Positions 16,828 through 25,434 of a stretch of 64,000 nucleotides of DNA are shown here, piece after piece (within the stretch, counting starts at the first letter, position 1; each line of letters opens with the position of its first letter). Location of the stretch: assembly GCA_021736985.1 (NCBI GenBank), contig JAIPEW010000001.1, positions 16,239 through 80,238 of the forward strand, written 5' to 3'. The notes beneath the pieces were generated by a model. That model was not told where the DNA came from and did no database searches. It worked only from the letters and a program-made list of their open reading frames with translations. This DNA is from Clostridiales bacterium (GTDB lineage: Bacteria > Bacillota > Desulfotomaculia > Desulfotomaculales > VENG01). Both the position numbers and the translations under genes were made by a program.

Positions 16828-19002
16828 GTGGTATTTGAAAATATTATCAAAAGAGTCTCCAACTACAGCCCTGCCGCTGATCTCTCTCTGCTGAGAAAAG
16901 CTTATGATTTTGCCGAAAAGAATCACAGGGGACAGGTTCGCAATTCCGGTGATCCGTACATAGATCATCCTGTTGCCGTATCCTATATTTTAGCCGGTCT
17001 TGAGCTGGACACTGAAACGTTGGAAGCAGGGCTTTTACATGATACAGTAGAAGATACTGGTGTTACTTTAGAGCAAATAGAAGAAGAATTTGGCAATGAA
17101 GTTGCGCTGCTTGTGGATGGTGTTACCAAACTGAGCCGTCTGGAGTATCATACCAAAGAAGAGAGGCAAGTAGAGAATTTAAGAAAAATGTTTTTGGCCA
17201 TGGCCAAAGATATAAGGGTAGTTTTAATTAAGCTGGCTGACAGGCTTCATAATATGCGTACTCTAGAACACCAGTCAGAAGAAAAGCAAAAAGAGATAGC
17301 CGGGGAAACCCTGGATATTTATGCTCCCCTGGCCCATCGCCTGGGTATATCTCACTTTAAGTGGGAGTTAGAAGACCTGGCTTTTAGGTATTCTGCCCCG
17401 GTAAAATATTATGAGATGGCTGATAAGTTGAAGCGCAGCAGGCGAATGCGCGAGGAATATATAAATGATATTATTACAAAATTAAAATACAAACTGGCTA
17501 AAATGAAGATTAATGCTGAGATAAACGGGCGGCCCAAACACCTTTACAGCATATATCAAAAAATGAGCCGGCAGAATATCAACTTTAACGAAGTATTTGA
17601 TGTTATGGCAGTGAGGATAATAGTTGATACCGTGAGAGATTGTTATGCCAGCCTGGGCATAGTACATACCATGTGGGTTCCAATTCCAGGCAGGTTTAAA
17701 GATTATATTGCCATGCCCAAGTCGAACATGTACCAATCACTGCATACAACAGTAGTCGGGCCCCATGGAGAGCCCTTTGAAATACAGATTCGTACGTGGG
17801 AAATGCACCGCACGGCTGAATATGGTATTGCTGCACACTGGATGTATAAAGAAGGAAAGCTGGAGGGGCAGGAAACCAACGAAAAATTAAGCTGGCTCAG
17901 GCAAATACTTGAATGGCAGCACGAGTTACGGGATACCAGGGAATTCATGGAGAACTTGAAAATTGATCTTTTTACCGATACTGTTTTTGTCTTTACACCG
18001 CAGGGCGATGTTATAGAACTGCCTGCCGGTGCTGTGCCTATTGACTTTGCCTATCGCATTCATACCCATGTTGGTCACAGCTGTGTGGGTGCTAAGGTTA
18101 ATAACCGCATAGTACCGCTTGATTATAAACTGAAAAACGGGGATATTGTTGAGATTACAACATCCAAGCAGAACAATGGGCCCAGCAGGGATTGGCTCAA
18201 TATAGTAAAAACTTCTCAAGCTAAAACTCGTGTTCGCCACTGGTTTAAAAAAGAAGAAAGAGAAGATGATATTACTAAAGGAAAAGAAAACCTGGAAAAA
18301 GAAGCTAAAAAACAGGGTGTCGATATAGATGAAATAAAGAATGAAAAGTTGTTGGAATATGGAAAGAAAATAAGTGTTAATTCCGCTGAAGATGTCCTGG
18401 CAGCCATAGGTTGCGGTAAAGTATCTGCCCAGGGAATAATTAACCGTTTCCTGGAAGAACGTACTGAGCCGGATAAAAAAGGTTTCCTGGAAGAAGAAAA
18501 GCAGGCCCTGGTTACAGAGACCAAACCTTCTTTCCCCCATCAAAAACCGGCAGAGGGCATAAAAGTTAAAGGTATGGATAATTTACTGGTCAGGCTTGCA
18601 CACTGCTGCAACCCGGTGCCCGGGGATTCCATAATTGGTTATATCACCCGGGGTAGAGGGGTTTCTATACACCGTGCTGACTGCCGCAATTTACAGTCTC
18701 TGATAGCAGAGGATGAATCCCGTATTGTTGAAGTAGAGTGGGAAGAAGGTTTTGATTCACCGTTCCAGGTGAGGCTTGAGGTTGTTGGAACAGACCGGGC
18801 AGGACTTTTAAGTGATATAATGGCTATACTTACTGATATAAAAATGAGTGCTAACTGGGTGAATGCACGTGGAAGCAAAAACCACCAGGCAATCATTGAA
18901 TTAATATTGCAGGCTAAAAGCTTGGAACAGCTCACCTATGTTATGAACCGTATAAATAAAGTCCAGGACGTGTACAGGGTATATCGTAGAGGTCACCACT
19001 AA
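16828..19002 (+). CDS. relA: Bifunctional (p)ppGpp synthetase/hydrolase
   Basis: A 724-residue Rel/SpoT protein that makes and degrades (p)ppGpp in the stringent response. Domains in order: HD hydrolase (GLLHDTVEDT, about residue 70), synthetase (GRPKHLYSIYQKM and YQSLHTTVVGP), TGS (VFTPQGDVIELPAGAVPIDFAY, about 390), zinc-finger/helical middle (HCCNPVPGD) and C-terminal ACT. Both catalytic halves look intact. GTG behind CGAAAGGAGG. It is followed closely by dtd, a conserved Firmicute order. Confidence 0.96.
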   Translation: MVFENIIKRVSNYSPAADLSLLRKAYDFAEKNHRGQVRNSGDPYIDHPVAVSYILAGLELDTETLEAGLLHDTVEDTGVTLEQIEEEFGNEVALLVDGVTKLSRLEYHTKEERQVENLRKMFLAMAKDIRVVLIKLADRLHNMRTLEHQSEEKQKEIAGETLDIYAPLAHRLGISHFKWELEDLAFRYSAPVKYYEMADKLKRSRRMREEYINDIITKLKYKLAKMKINAEINGRPKHLYSIYQKMSRQNINFNEVFDVMAVRIIVDTVRDCYASLGIVHTMWVPIPGRFKDYIAMPKSNMYQSLHTTVVGPHGEPFEIQIRTWEMHRTAEYGIAAHWMYKEGKLEGQETNEKLSWLRQILEWQHELRDTREFMENLKIDLFTDTVFVFTPQGDVIELPAGAVPIDFAYRIHTHVGHSCVGAKVNNRIVPLDYKLKNGDIVEITTSKQNNGPSRDWLNIVKTSQAKTRVRHWFKKEEREDDITKGKENLEKEAKKQGVDIDEIKNEKLLEYGKKISVNSAEDVLAAIGCGKVSAQGIINRFLEERTEPDKKGFLEEEKQALVTETKPSFPHQKPAEGIKVKGMDNLLVRLAHCCNPVPGDSIIGYITRGRGVSIHRADCRNLQSLIAEDESRIVEVEWEEGFDSPFQVRLEVVGTDRAGLLSDIMAILTDIKMSANWVNARGSKNHQAIIELILQAKSLEQLTYVMNRINKVQDVYRVYRRGHH

Positions 19003-19032
19003 CTTTAATATAATGAAAGGTGCTGTGTTTTA

Positions 19033-19482
19033 ATGCGGGCAGTAATCCAGAGGGTAACCCGTAGTTCTGTTCAAATTGAAGGAGAAACTGTTTCTTCAAT
19101 TGGTCCCGGTGCAGTCATATTGTTGGGAGTAGGGGACGGGGATACTGCAAAAGATGCAGAATACCTGGCAGAAAAGATTGCAAAACTGCGCATTTTTAGC
19201 GATGAAAGCGGAAAAATGAATTTGTCTCTGCTAGATACGGGAAATGAAGTGCTTGTTGTTTCCCAATTTACCTTGTATGCTGACTGCCGTAAAGGCAGGC
19301 GCCCGGGCTTTGACAAAGCTGCACCACCGGATGAAGGAGAAGAATATTACAAGGTATTTACAAATAAATTAAAAGATCACGGTGTAGCTGTTTTTACAGG
19401 GGTATTTCGTGCACACATGACCGTGGAAATTATAAATGACGGTCCGGTGACACTACTGCTTGACAGCAGCAAACAGTTTTGA
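19033..19482 (+). CDS. dtd: D-aminoacyl-tRNA deacylase
   Basis: A 149-residue homodimeric proofreading enzyme that removes D-amino acids from tRNA. Signature [18 protein letters not shown] (about residues 78-95) and the C-terminal cross-subunit motif, seen here as [11 protein letters not shown] (NxGPVT). ATG 30 bases after relA; the next gene follows 15 bases on, consistent with one operon. Confidence 0.95.
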   Translation: MRAVIQRVTRSSVQIEGETVSSIGPGAVILLGVGDGDTAKDAEYLAEKIAKLRIFSDESGKMNLSLLDTGNEVLVVSQFTLYADCRKGRRPGFDKAAPPDEGEEYYKVFTNKLKDHGVAVFTGVFRAHMTVEIINDGPVTLLLDSSKQF

Positions 19483-19497
19483 TTGGAGGTATATTTG

Positions 19498-20118
19498 ATG
19501 ATTTTAGAAAGAATGTCTGTTGGTCCTATGGAGTCTAATTGTTATATTATCGGGTGTGAAGAAACAAAAGAGGTAGCTGTGATAGATCCAGGTGATGAAG
19601 AGGAACGAATTATCGATTGCATAAAGCAGCTGGAAGTTAAGTGCAGTAAAATAATCTTAACTCACGGGCATGTAGATCATATAGGTGCACTGGAAAAAGT
19701 GCAGCAGGCTACTGGTGCAAAGGTTTATATTCATGAAGATGATGCTGAAATGTTAAAAGACCCTTCTAAAAACCTTTCTCAATTCATGGGTTTTGATATA
19801 AGGTATGATGGGGTAGATTTTCTACTTAAGGATACAGAAAAGATTAGTGTTGGAAATATAGACCTGGAAGTAATTCATACACCGGGACACACGCCCGGTG
19901 GAATATGCCTTAAGGTTGGAGAAACATTAATTACCGGTGATACCCTGTTTGCAGGATCGGTTGGACGTTCAGATTTCCCCGGTGGCAATCATAATACCTT
20001 GATACAATCAATAAAAACTAAGCTGCTGCATTTTTCGGAAAAAACCAGGGTATATCCCGGACACGGCCCGGCATCCAGTATTGAAATGGAAAAACGTTCG
20101 AATCCATTTTTAAACTAA
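19498..20118 (+). CDS. MBL-fold metallo-hydrolase (GloB/YqgX-like)
   Basis: A 206-residue single-domain metallo-beta-lactamase-fold hydrolase. Metal ligands: THGHVDHIG, HTPGHTPGG, TGDTLF and the late YPGHGP. It resembles short YqgX-type hydroxyacylglutathione-hydrolase-like proteins, not full glyoxalase II, so the thioester substrate is uncertain. ATG at 19498 has GGAGGT before it; the TTG at 19483 overlaps that site. Conserved position between dtd and hisS. Confidence 0.9.
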   Translation: MILERMSVGPMESNCYIIGCEETKEVAVIDPGDEEERIIDCIKQLEVKCSKIILTHGHVDHIGALEKVQQATGAKVYIHEDDAEMLKDPSKNLSQFMGFDIRYDGVDFLLKDTEKISVGNIDLEVIHTPGHTPGGICLKVGETLITGDTLFAGSVGRSDFPGGNHNTLIQSIKTKLLHFSEKTRVYPGHGPASSIEMEKRSNPFLN

Positions 20119-20199
20119 ACATTATGAGCTTTCCGTTCAGATGGAGTAATCACACCTTTTGGTGAAAATATCATCTAAAACTAGTTTTTTTTGATTAAG

Positions 20200-20376
20200 T
20201 TAATTTTTTTGGGAAAATCCTGAATCATCAAGTGTATCAGTAATTTGTTTGCGGATGCACTTTAAGTAATCTTGTCTTAATTTGTCTTGTTCATTCTTTT
20301 CACCGGGTGTCAGTCCTTCAGACCTTTGTTTTCTGGACAAATAATTTATTCTCTGGATCATTTCTTTTGTAATCAA
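20200..20376 (-). CDS. DUF896 (YnzC-type) small protein
   Basis: A 58-residue protein on the minus strand, start TTG at 20376 behind GGGGGTGA. The sequence begins ITKEMIQRINYLSRKQ and contains the family hallmark SEGLTPGEKNEQDKLRQDYL, then a lysine-rich helical tail. DUF896 proteins are two-helix cytoplasmic proteins of unknown function, reported in SOS-linked operons in Bacillus. It is the only minus-strand gene between the regulator at 8.8 kb and the glutaredoxin at 41.9 kb. Confidence 0.85.
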   Translation of the reverse strand: MITKEMIQRINYLSRKQRSEGLTPGEKNEQDKLRQDYLKCIRKQITDTLDDSGFSQKN

Positions 20377-20510
20377 TTTTAGTTCACCCCCAGAACTTCA
20401 TTATAACATCTTATATATATGGTTAAAAACTTTTTTCTAGTATAATCATAATTGGCAAGCAAACAAGCTTGACAAGGTAGAAGCTCTAAAATAGAATTAA
20501 TTCGGTTATG

Positions 20511-20690
20511 TTTAATTCGAAAACTTTCTAAAAGGCTATGTTCAGGGCCGAAAGTGTCCAGCACTCAGCCCATCTCTGCATAGGAAGGACAGGGGTGAAA
20601 GTATATTGCTATTTAACACAGTTTTTTAAAGTGCATTGAGTGCTGGATTACTCAGCTATCAGAAAAGTATTATTATACAGAAACTCGTTG
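20511..20690 (+). repeat. Structured intergenic repeat, degenerate copy with MITE insert (hisS leader)
   Basis: The left remnant AATTCGAAAACTTTCTAAAA...GGGCCG (to 20555) matches the 5' module start of the copy at 48251. A 93-bp MITE-like element follows. The right remnant CTATCAGAAAAG starts the 3' module as in the 41048 copy. The hairpin part is lost where the hisS T-box begins. Confidence 0.5.
20556..20648 (+). mobile_element. MITE-like element, copy A
   Basis: 93 bp with terminal inverted repeats GTCCAGCACTCA / TGAGTGCTGGAT (11 of 12) and no coding capacity. The interior is clearly homologous to the element at 48450-48548 (CATCTCT..., ...ACATA/ACACAGTTTTTTAAA, GTGCA.TGAG). Mobility has not been shown. 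Confidence 0.65.
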
Positions 20691-20915
20691 ACCGGGAAAG
20701 TAGATGTAGTATTTTGCTGCAGGGAGGAAAGTCCGCGACTGAAAGTCTTTCCAGTAAAACTATATTGAATGACACCCGGGAGTGGCTGGTTGAACTTGTA
20801 GTAGATTGGCCCGGTGGCCCCGTTACAGGCCCCTGTGAGCGGGATACTCTGTATCCAATAAGGGTGGCAACGCGGGAAATACTCTCGTCCCTGTTAAGGG
20901 TCGGGAGTTTTGTAT
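20665..20915 (+). promoter_or_regulatory. T-box riboswitch (histidine) before hisS
   Basis: Stem I begins with ACCGGGAAAGTAGA (AGTA motif); its 3' side carries GAATGACACCCGG, in which CAC (20773-20775) is the likely His specifier. The T-box sequence AAGGGTGGCAACGCGGG is at 20860-20876. A terminator hairpin (ACTCTCGTCCCT / AGGGTCGGGAGT plus T-rich tail) spans about 20880-20915. Uncharged tRNA-His would stabilise the antiterminator and switch hisS on. Confidence 0.9.
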
Positions 20916-20951
20916 TATTTTAAAATAAATAGAAACGAGGTATTGGCATAT

Positions 20952-22226
20952 ATGCTTACTAACAGGCCAAGGGGGACAAATGACATTCTTCCGGGGCAGG
21001 TTGAAAAATGGCAACTTATAGAAGAGACTATGCGCTGCATCTCTGCGGAGTATAATTACCAGGAAATTCGCACCCCTATTTTTGAGCATACTGAGTTATT
21101 TATTCGCGGTGTAGGCGAGACAACTGATATAGTTGAAAAAGAGATGTATACATTTGTAGACCGGGGAGAACGCAGTGTCACTCTGAGACCTGAAGGTACT
21201 GCCCCGGTTGTCCGGTCTTACCTGGAAAACAGGTTAAATTCCGGGCCCCAGCCGGTTAAGTTGTATTATACAGGGCCCATGTTTCGTTATGACCGCCCCC
21301 AGTCAGGCAGATATCGCCAGTTTCACCAGGTAGGGGTAGAGGCATTTGGATCTCACCACCCGGCTTTGGATGCCGAAGTAATGTCAATGGCCATGGAGTT
21401 TTACAGGCGCATAGGGCTGGTTGACGTGGAACTACATATAAACAGTGTTGGTTGCCCCGAGTGCCGTCCCCAACTTAAAGAAAAACTTTGTGAATATTTT
21501 CGTCCCAGGGAAAGTGATCTATGTTCTAACTGCAGGCAGAGACTGGTTAAAAATCCCCTGCGAATAATTGACTGCAAAAATCCGGGCTGTCAGGAAATAG
21601 CAAAGGATGCTCCTACACCGCTGGATCATCTATGTTCAGATTGCAAAGAGCATTTTGATTCTGTTTGTGAATACCTGAAGGCGCTGGGTATTCCCTTTGT
21701 AATAAACCCCAGGCTTGTAAGGGGACTTGATTACTATACTCATACTGCCTTTGAAATAATGGCAAAAGGTCTGGGTGCTCAAAGTTCTGTAGGAGGTGGA
21801 GGAAGGTATAACCGTCTTATAGAGGAATGCGGCGGACCTTCTATTCCCGGTATAGGTTATGCCCTCGGAGTAGAGCGTATAATACTGGCGCTTGAACAGC
21901 AGGGGGTGGAAACAGCACCTTCCCCGGGGCCCGATGTTTTTGTGGCTATCTTAACACCAGATTTAAAGGCAGATGCCTTTAAAATACTTTCTAAACTTCG
22001 CAAGAAAGGAATTTCTTCAGACCAGGATTACCTGGGGCGCAGCCTCAAGGCTCAAATGAAATATGCTTCTAAAATAAATGCTAAGTACACAATTATTGTG
22101 GGGAACGATGAGTTAGAACGCGAAATGGTAATATTACGTGAAATGGATACCGGTGAACAATCCGAAGTACCCGTTGAAGATGCAGCTGCAAAAATAAAAG
22201 AAAGACTGGCCAGTTGTACAGATTAA
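20952..22226 (+). CDS. hisS: Histidyl-tRNA synthetase
   Basis: A 424-residue class II synthetase. Motif 1 region RPRGTNDILPGQ at the N-terminus, motif 2 around TLRPEGTAPVVRSYLEN...YTGPMFRYDRPQSGRYRQFHQ, histidine loops RGLDYYTHTAFE and GGGGRYN, motif 3 GIGYALGVERI, then an anticodon-binding domain. It has four extra cysteines near residues 190-235 (CPEC, CSNC, CSDC type). ATG at 20952 behind ACGAGGT. Controlled by the T-box directly upstream; aspS follows. Confidence 0.96.
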   Translation: MLTNRPRGTNDILPGQVEKWQLIEETMRCISAEYNYQEIRTPIFEHTELFIRGVGETTDIVEKEMYTFVDRGERSVTLRPEGTAPVVRSYLENRLNSGPQPVKLYYTGPMFRYDRPQSGRYRQFHQVGVEAFGSHHPALDAEVMSMAMEFYRRIGLVDVELHINSVGCPECRPQLKEKLCEYFRPRESDLCSNCRQRLVKNPLRIIDCKNPGCQEIAKDAPTPLDHLCSDCKEHFDSVCEYLKALGIPFVINPRLVRGLDYYTHTAFEIMAKGLGAQSSVGGGGRYNRLIEECGGPSIPGIGYALGVERIILALEQQGVETAPSPGPDVFVAILTPDLKADAFKILSKLRKKGISSDQDYLGRSLKAQMKYASKINAKYTIIVGNDELEREMVILREMDTGEQSEVPVEDAAAKIKERLASCTD

Positions 22227-22250
22227 TTCATAAAGAGGGAGGTTAATAAA

Positions 22251-24056
22251 TTGCCGGAATCAATGCAGAATTGGAAAAGGACCGTTTACTGCGGCGACTT
22301 AAATAAAGACAATATTAGTGAAACAGTTGTTTTGACAGGTTGGGTAGATACGCGCAGAGATCATGGCGGCTTAATATTTATTGATTTGCGAGATCGCACT
22401 GGAATAGTTCAAGTAGTTATTAGTCCTGATACCGTGCCAGAAGCTTTCAGTAAGGCCGAGGGAGTGCGCTCGGAATATGTGCTTGCAGTCACCGGTAACG
22501 TGGGAAAAAGGCCCGAGGGAAGCGAGAATCCCAATATAAACACCGGTGATGTAGAAATAATCACCAGCGAATTAAAAGTATTAAACAGGGCTAAAACTAC
22601 ACCTATTAGTATAGAAGATAATATAAATGCTGATGAAAACATACGCTTGCGCTATCGCTACCTGGATTTAAGACGGCCGGAGATGCAAAAAAATCTTATG
22701 TTGAGGCACCGGGCTTCCAAGATAATTCGTGATTTTCTTGATGTAAATAACTTTCTGGAAATAGAAACTCCCATGCTGACCCGCAGTACTCCGGAAGGTG
22801 CAAGAGATTACCTGGTACCCAGCAGGCTGCATACAGGAAATTTTTATGCACTGCCCCAATCACCGCAAATATTTAAACAATTATTAATGGTTTCCGGTGT
22901 TGACCGCTATTTTCAAATAGTTCGCTGTTTTAGAGATGAAGACTTGAGGTCGGACAGGCAGCCCGAATTTACACAGGTAGATCTCGAAATGTCATTTGTT
23001 GATGAAGATGATATTATGTCTCTCATGGAAAAAATGATAGCCCGCCTGTGCAGTGAAACAATAGATGTGCAGGTTGACCAGCCTTTTCAACGGCTTTCTT
23101 ATTACGAAGCTATGGAACGCTACGGGTCGGATAAACCTGATACCCGTTTTGGAATGGAACTGGTAGATATAGGGGATATTGCAGAAAAGTGTGAGTTTAA
23201 AGTATTTAATTCTGTCACGAGCGGCGGCGGCAAAGTGAAAGGGATAAAAGCCCCCGGGTGTGCCAGTTTTAGCCGCAAAGAGATAGATGATCTTACAGAA
23301 TTTGCTGCTATTTATAAGGCTAGGGGACTGGCTTATTTTATAGTTACTGAGAGTGGTGTAAAATCTCCAATTGCCAAGTTCTTTAAAGAAGACGAGATAA
23401 ATATTCTGTTAGAACGCTTTGAGGCCGGGCCCGGAGATTTGCTGCTTTTTGTAGCGGACAAGCCCAAAATAGTTTATAGTGCACTGGGTGCATTGAGGCT
23501 GCATCTTGCCGAGATGCTTGATTTGATACCTTATAATAAGTATAACTTCCTCTGGGTATCGGATTTTCCACTGCTGGAGTATGATGAAGAAGAAAGGCGC
23601 TGGGTAGCTATGCACCATCCCTTTACTTCGCCCAGAGAAGAAGATATTGAACTGCTGGAATCTGATCCGGGGAAAGTTCGGGCCCGGGCATACGACCTTG
23701 TTTTTAACGGTGTTGAAGCCGGCGGCGGCAGCGTGCGCATTCATAACCGCGATGTACAGGAAAAGATGTTTTCTGCTATCGGGCTCAGTGAAGAAGAAGC
23801 CCGGGAAAAGTTCGGGTTTATGCTGGATGCTTTTGATTATGGAACTCCACCTCACGGAGGTATTGCTTTTGGTCTGGACAGGCTTCTAATGCTTTTAGCC
23901 GGCAAAAAAACCATAAGGGATGTTATCCCTTTTCCAAAGACACAGAGCGGCACGGACTTAATGATGTCTTCTCCCGGCTCTGTTGACCCGGCACAGTTAC
24001 AAGAACTGCATATAAAAATTGCAGGAAAAAATAGTAAAAACAAAACCCGGGTATAA
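22251..24056 (+). CDS. aspS: Aspartyl-tRNA synthetase
   Basis: A 601-residue bacterial-type class II synthetase. N-terminal OB anticodon domain (VVLTGWVDTRRDHGGLIFIDLRDR), motif 2 FRDEDLRSDRQPEFTQVDLE, GAD insertion domain in the middle, and motif 3 GIAFGLDRLLMLL. TTG start behind AGAGGGAGGT, 24 bases after hisS. Whether it is Asp-only or Asp/Asn non-discriminating cannot be told safely by eye. 6S RNA lies downstream, as in other Firmicutes. Confidence 0.96.
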   Translation: MPESMQNWKRTVYCGDLNKDNISETVVLTGWVDTRRDHGGLIFIDLRDRTGIVQVVISPDTVPEAFSKAEGVRSEYVLAVTGNVGKRPEGSENPNINTGDVEIITSELKVLNRAKTTPISIEDNINADENIRLRYRYLDLRRPEMQKNLMLRHRASKIIRDFLDVNNFLEIETPMLTRSTPEGARDYLVPSRLHTGNFYALPQSPQIFKQLLMVSGVDRYFQIVRCFRDEDLRSDRQPEFTQVDLEMSFVDEDDIMSLMEKMIARLCSETIDVQVDQPFQRLSYYEAMERYGSDKPDTRFGMELVDIGDIAEKCEFKVFNSVTSGGGKVKGIKAPGCASFSRKEIDDLTEFAAIYKARGLAYFIVTESGVKSPIAKFFKEDEINILLERFEAGPGDLLLFVADKPKIVYSALGALRLHLAEMLDLIPYNKYNFLWVSDFPLLEYDEEERRWVAMHHPFTSPREEDIELLESDPGKVRARAYDLVFNGVEAGGGSVRIHNRDVQEKMFSAIGLSEEEAREKFGFMLDAFDYGTPPHGGIAFGLDRLLMLLAGKKTIRDVIPFPKTQSGTDLMMSSPGSVDPAQLQELHIKIAGKNSKNKTRV

Positions 24057-24069
24057 CTTTTTAATTTTC

Positions 24070-24099
24070 TTGCTTTTACGGCGTGGTTTGTGTTAATAT
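24070..24099 (+). promoter_or_regulatory. Promoter of 6S RNA
   Basis: TTGCTT, 18 bases, TAATAT with an extended TG (TGTTAATAT). The predicted start is about 24106-24108, just before the terminal stem of the RNA. Confidence 0.6.
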
Positions 24100-24111
24100 T
24101 AACTTAACAAT

Positions 24112-24308
24112 TTAAAGACAGTACCCTGCGGTGTACGTGATTGCCTTATAGTTCTGATCCAACACTATGTAAAAGGGAGCTTGACTCTGCTTGTGGCTTG
24201 CACGCCGTTTTTATAAGACGGACACAAAAAGCAGGCAGGAGGGCACCCACCTGTCAGGACGGGGTTCATGAACCTTGGAGGAGCACGGCACGTGTGGGGT
24301 ATGAACTT
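24112..24308 (+). ncRNA. ssrS: 6S RNA
   Basis: About 190-nt non-coding RNA immediately downstream of aspS, the usual Firmicute location. The ends pair (TACCC...GTGTACGTG near 24121 with CACGTGTGGGGTA near 24290). There is a large internal bubble, and GGGGTTCATGAACC forms a small hairpin in the 3' half, as in known 6S RNAs. It would mimic an open promoter and bind sigma-A RNA polymerase. A terminator follows at 24321. Confidence 0.75.
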
Positions 24309-24320
24309 AAATGTATTTAA

Positions 24321-24350
24321 AAAAACCCACCTGTACAGGTGGGTTTTTCA
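24321..24350 (+). terminator. Terminator after 6S RNA
   Basis: AAAACCCACCTGTACAGGTG palindrome continuing GGTTTTT; perfect 10-bp stem with T tail. Confidence 0.85.
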
Positions 24351-24484
24351 TTACACGTACTGTTCGTGTATAAGGGACATTATATTATATTGACAAATTC
24401 TTTAAATTGATATTATAATAATTTAAAAGTTAGGGTACATAAACCTTGATTATCATAGCAAGCAATAGAAAGGAGAGGAAATCC

Positions 24485-24814
24485 TTGGCCAGTGAAAACA
24501 TCAAACAATTAAGTGTAGATACGTTTAAATCTTTGGTGGAAAATACTAGCGAGCCAGTACTAGTTGATTTTTGGGCTGAATGGTGTGGGCCTTGTAAGAT
24601 GATTGCTCCTGTATTAGAAGAGATTGCAAATGAAAACAGCGAAAATGTGGTTATCGGTAAAGTGAACGTTGATGAAAATAAAAGTATTGCAGAAGAGTAT
24701 AAAGTAGTAAGTATACCGACCTTAATGTTTTTTAAGGATGGACAAGAAGTAGAACGTGTTATCGGATTTAAGACCAAGAAAGAACTGCAGGAACTGCTGG
24801 ATAAATACAAATAA
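24485..24814 (+). CDS. trxA: Thioredoxin
   Basis: A 109-residue thioredoxin for general disulfide reduction. Active site WCGPC (Cys34/Cys37), VDFWAEWCGPCKM context, cis-Pro in SIPTLMFF. TTG at 24485 follows AAAGGAGAGG; the longer in-frame ATG at 24446 has no ribosome site. Monocistronic, with a strong terminator at 24821. Confidence 0.95.
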   Translation: MASENIKQLSVDTFKSLVENTSEPVLVDFWAEWCGPCKMIAPVLEEIANENSENVVIGKVNVDENKSIAEEYKVVSIPTLMFFKDGQEVERVIGFKTKKELQELLDKYK

Positions 24815-24820
24815 TAAAAA

Positions 24821-24855
24821 AAAAGAACACGCTGCGGCGTGTTCTTTTTTTTTAT
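24821..24855 (+). terminator. Terminator after thioredoxin
   Basis: AAAGAACACGC / GCGTGTTCTTT stem flanked by A and T runs; it could work in both directions. Confidence 0.85.
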
Positions 24856-24859
24856 TATT

Positions 24860-24918
24860 AAATTCCTATTAAAACAGTAGGAATTTAATTGACAACTATG
24901 ATTATACTGTGCTAGTAT
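24860..24918 (+). promoter_or_regulatory. iscR operon promoter with inverted repeat
   Basis: Perfect 9-bp inverted repeat AAATTCCTA-N9-TAGGAATTT at 24860-24886 abuts a -35 TTGACA (24889-24894). The -10 TAGTAT lies 18 bases on. The ATTCC/GGAAT arms recall operators of Rrf2-type regulators (CymR, IscR-like), so autoregulation by the next gene is likely. Confidence 0.6.
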
Positions 24919-24971
24919 ATGAAAATATAAAACCTAGTATTTCAGTCGGAATTAGGAGGGTGGTATTAAGG

Positions 24972-25421
24972 TTGAAACTTTCCACTCGAGGACATTACGG
25001 CCTTAAAGCTATGTATGATTTAGCATTAAATTATAATAATAATCCTGTACCCCTGAAAAGTATTGCCAGGCGCCAGAACCTGTCAAACAATTACCTGGAA
25101 CAGTTAGTTGCTATGCTGCGGAAAAATGGTCTGGTTCGAGGAGTAAGGGGTGCACAGGGTGGATACGTGCTTACTAAAGATCCAGCAGATATTACAGTAG
25201 GAGAAATTATAAGAACGCTGGAGGGCCCTATTGCCCCTATAAATTGCGTAAGTGAGGTTAGAACAAATACATGTCAACAATGTAATTACTGTATCATTCA
25301 TATATTATGGGCACAAGTGAGAGATAGTATAGCAGAGGTGTTGGATTCTACCACCCTTGCTGATATGTGTCATGATACCGGTAAGATTCAAGATATTACT
25401 GGGACTATACAAGAAGTTTAA
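24972..25421 (+). CDS. iscR: Rrf2-family Fe-S cluster regulator (IscR-like)
   Basis: A 149-residue winged-helix regulator. N-terminus MKLSTRGHYGLKAMYDLA and the HTH region (LKSIARRQNLSNNYLEQLV) are typical of Rrf2. Four cysteines (92, 101, 104, 107; CVSEVRTNTCQQCNYC) could hold an Fe-S cluster. TTG at 24972 is preferred as the canonical family N-terminus, behind TAGGAGGG. It leads iscS-iscU-mnmA and probably senses Fe-S demand. Confidence 0.87.
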   Translation: MKLSTRGHYGLKAMYDLALNYNNNPVPLKSIARRQNLSNNYLEQLVAMLRKNGLVRGVRGAQGGYVLTKDPADITVGEIIRTLEGPIAPINCVSEVRTNTCQQCNYCIIHILWAQVRDSIAEVLDSTTLADMCHDTGKIQDITGTIQEV

Positions 25422-25434
25422 GGAGGAATAGCAG

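Noticed and set aside
17926..18543. Long minus-strand open frame inside relA
   Set aside because: Shadow of the relA coding sequence with low-complexity Phe/Ser-rich translation and no ribosome site.
20636..20923. Plus-strand open frame of 95 codons over the hisS leader
   Set aside because: It coincides with the T-box RNA; the reading frame has no family similarity and no proper ribosome site.
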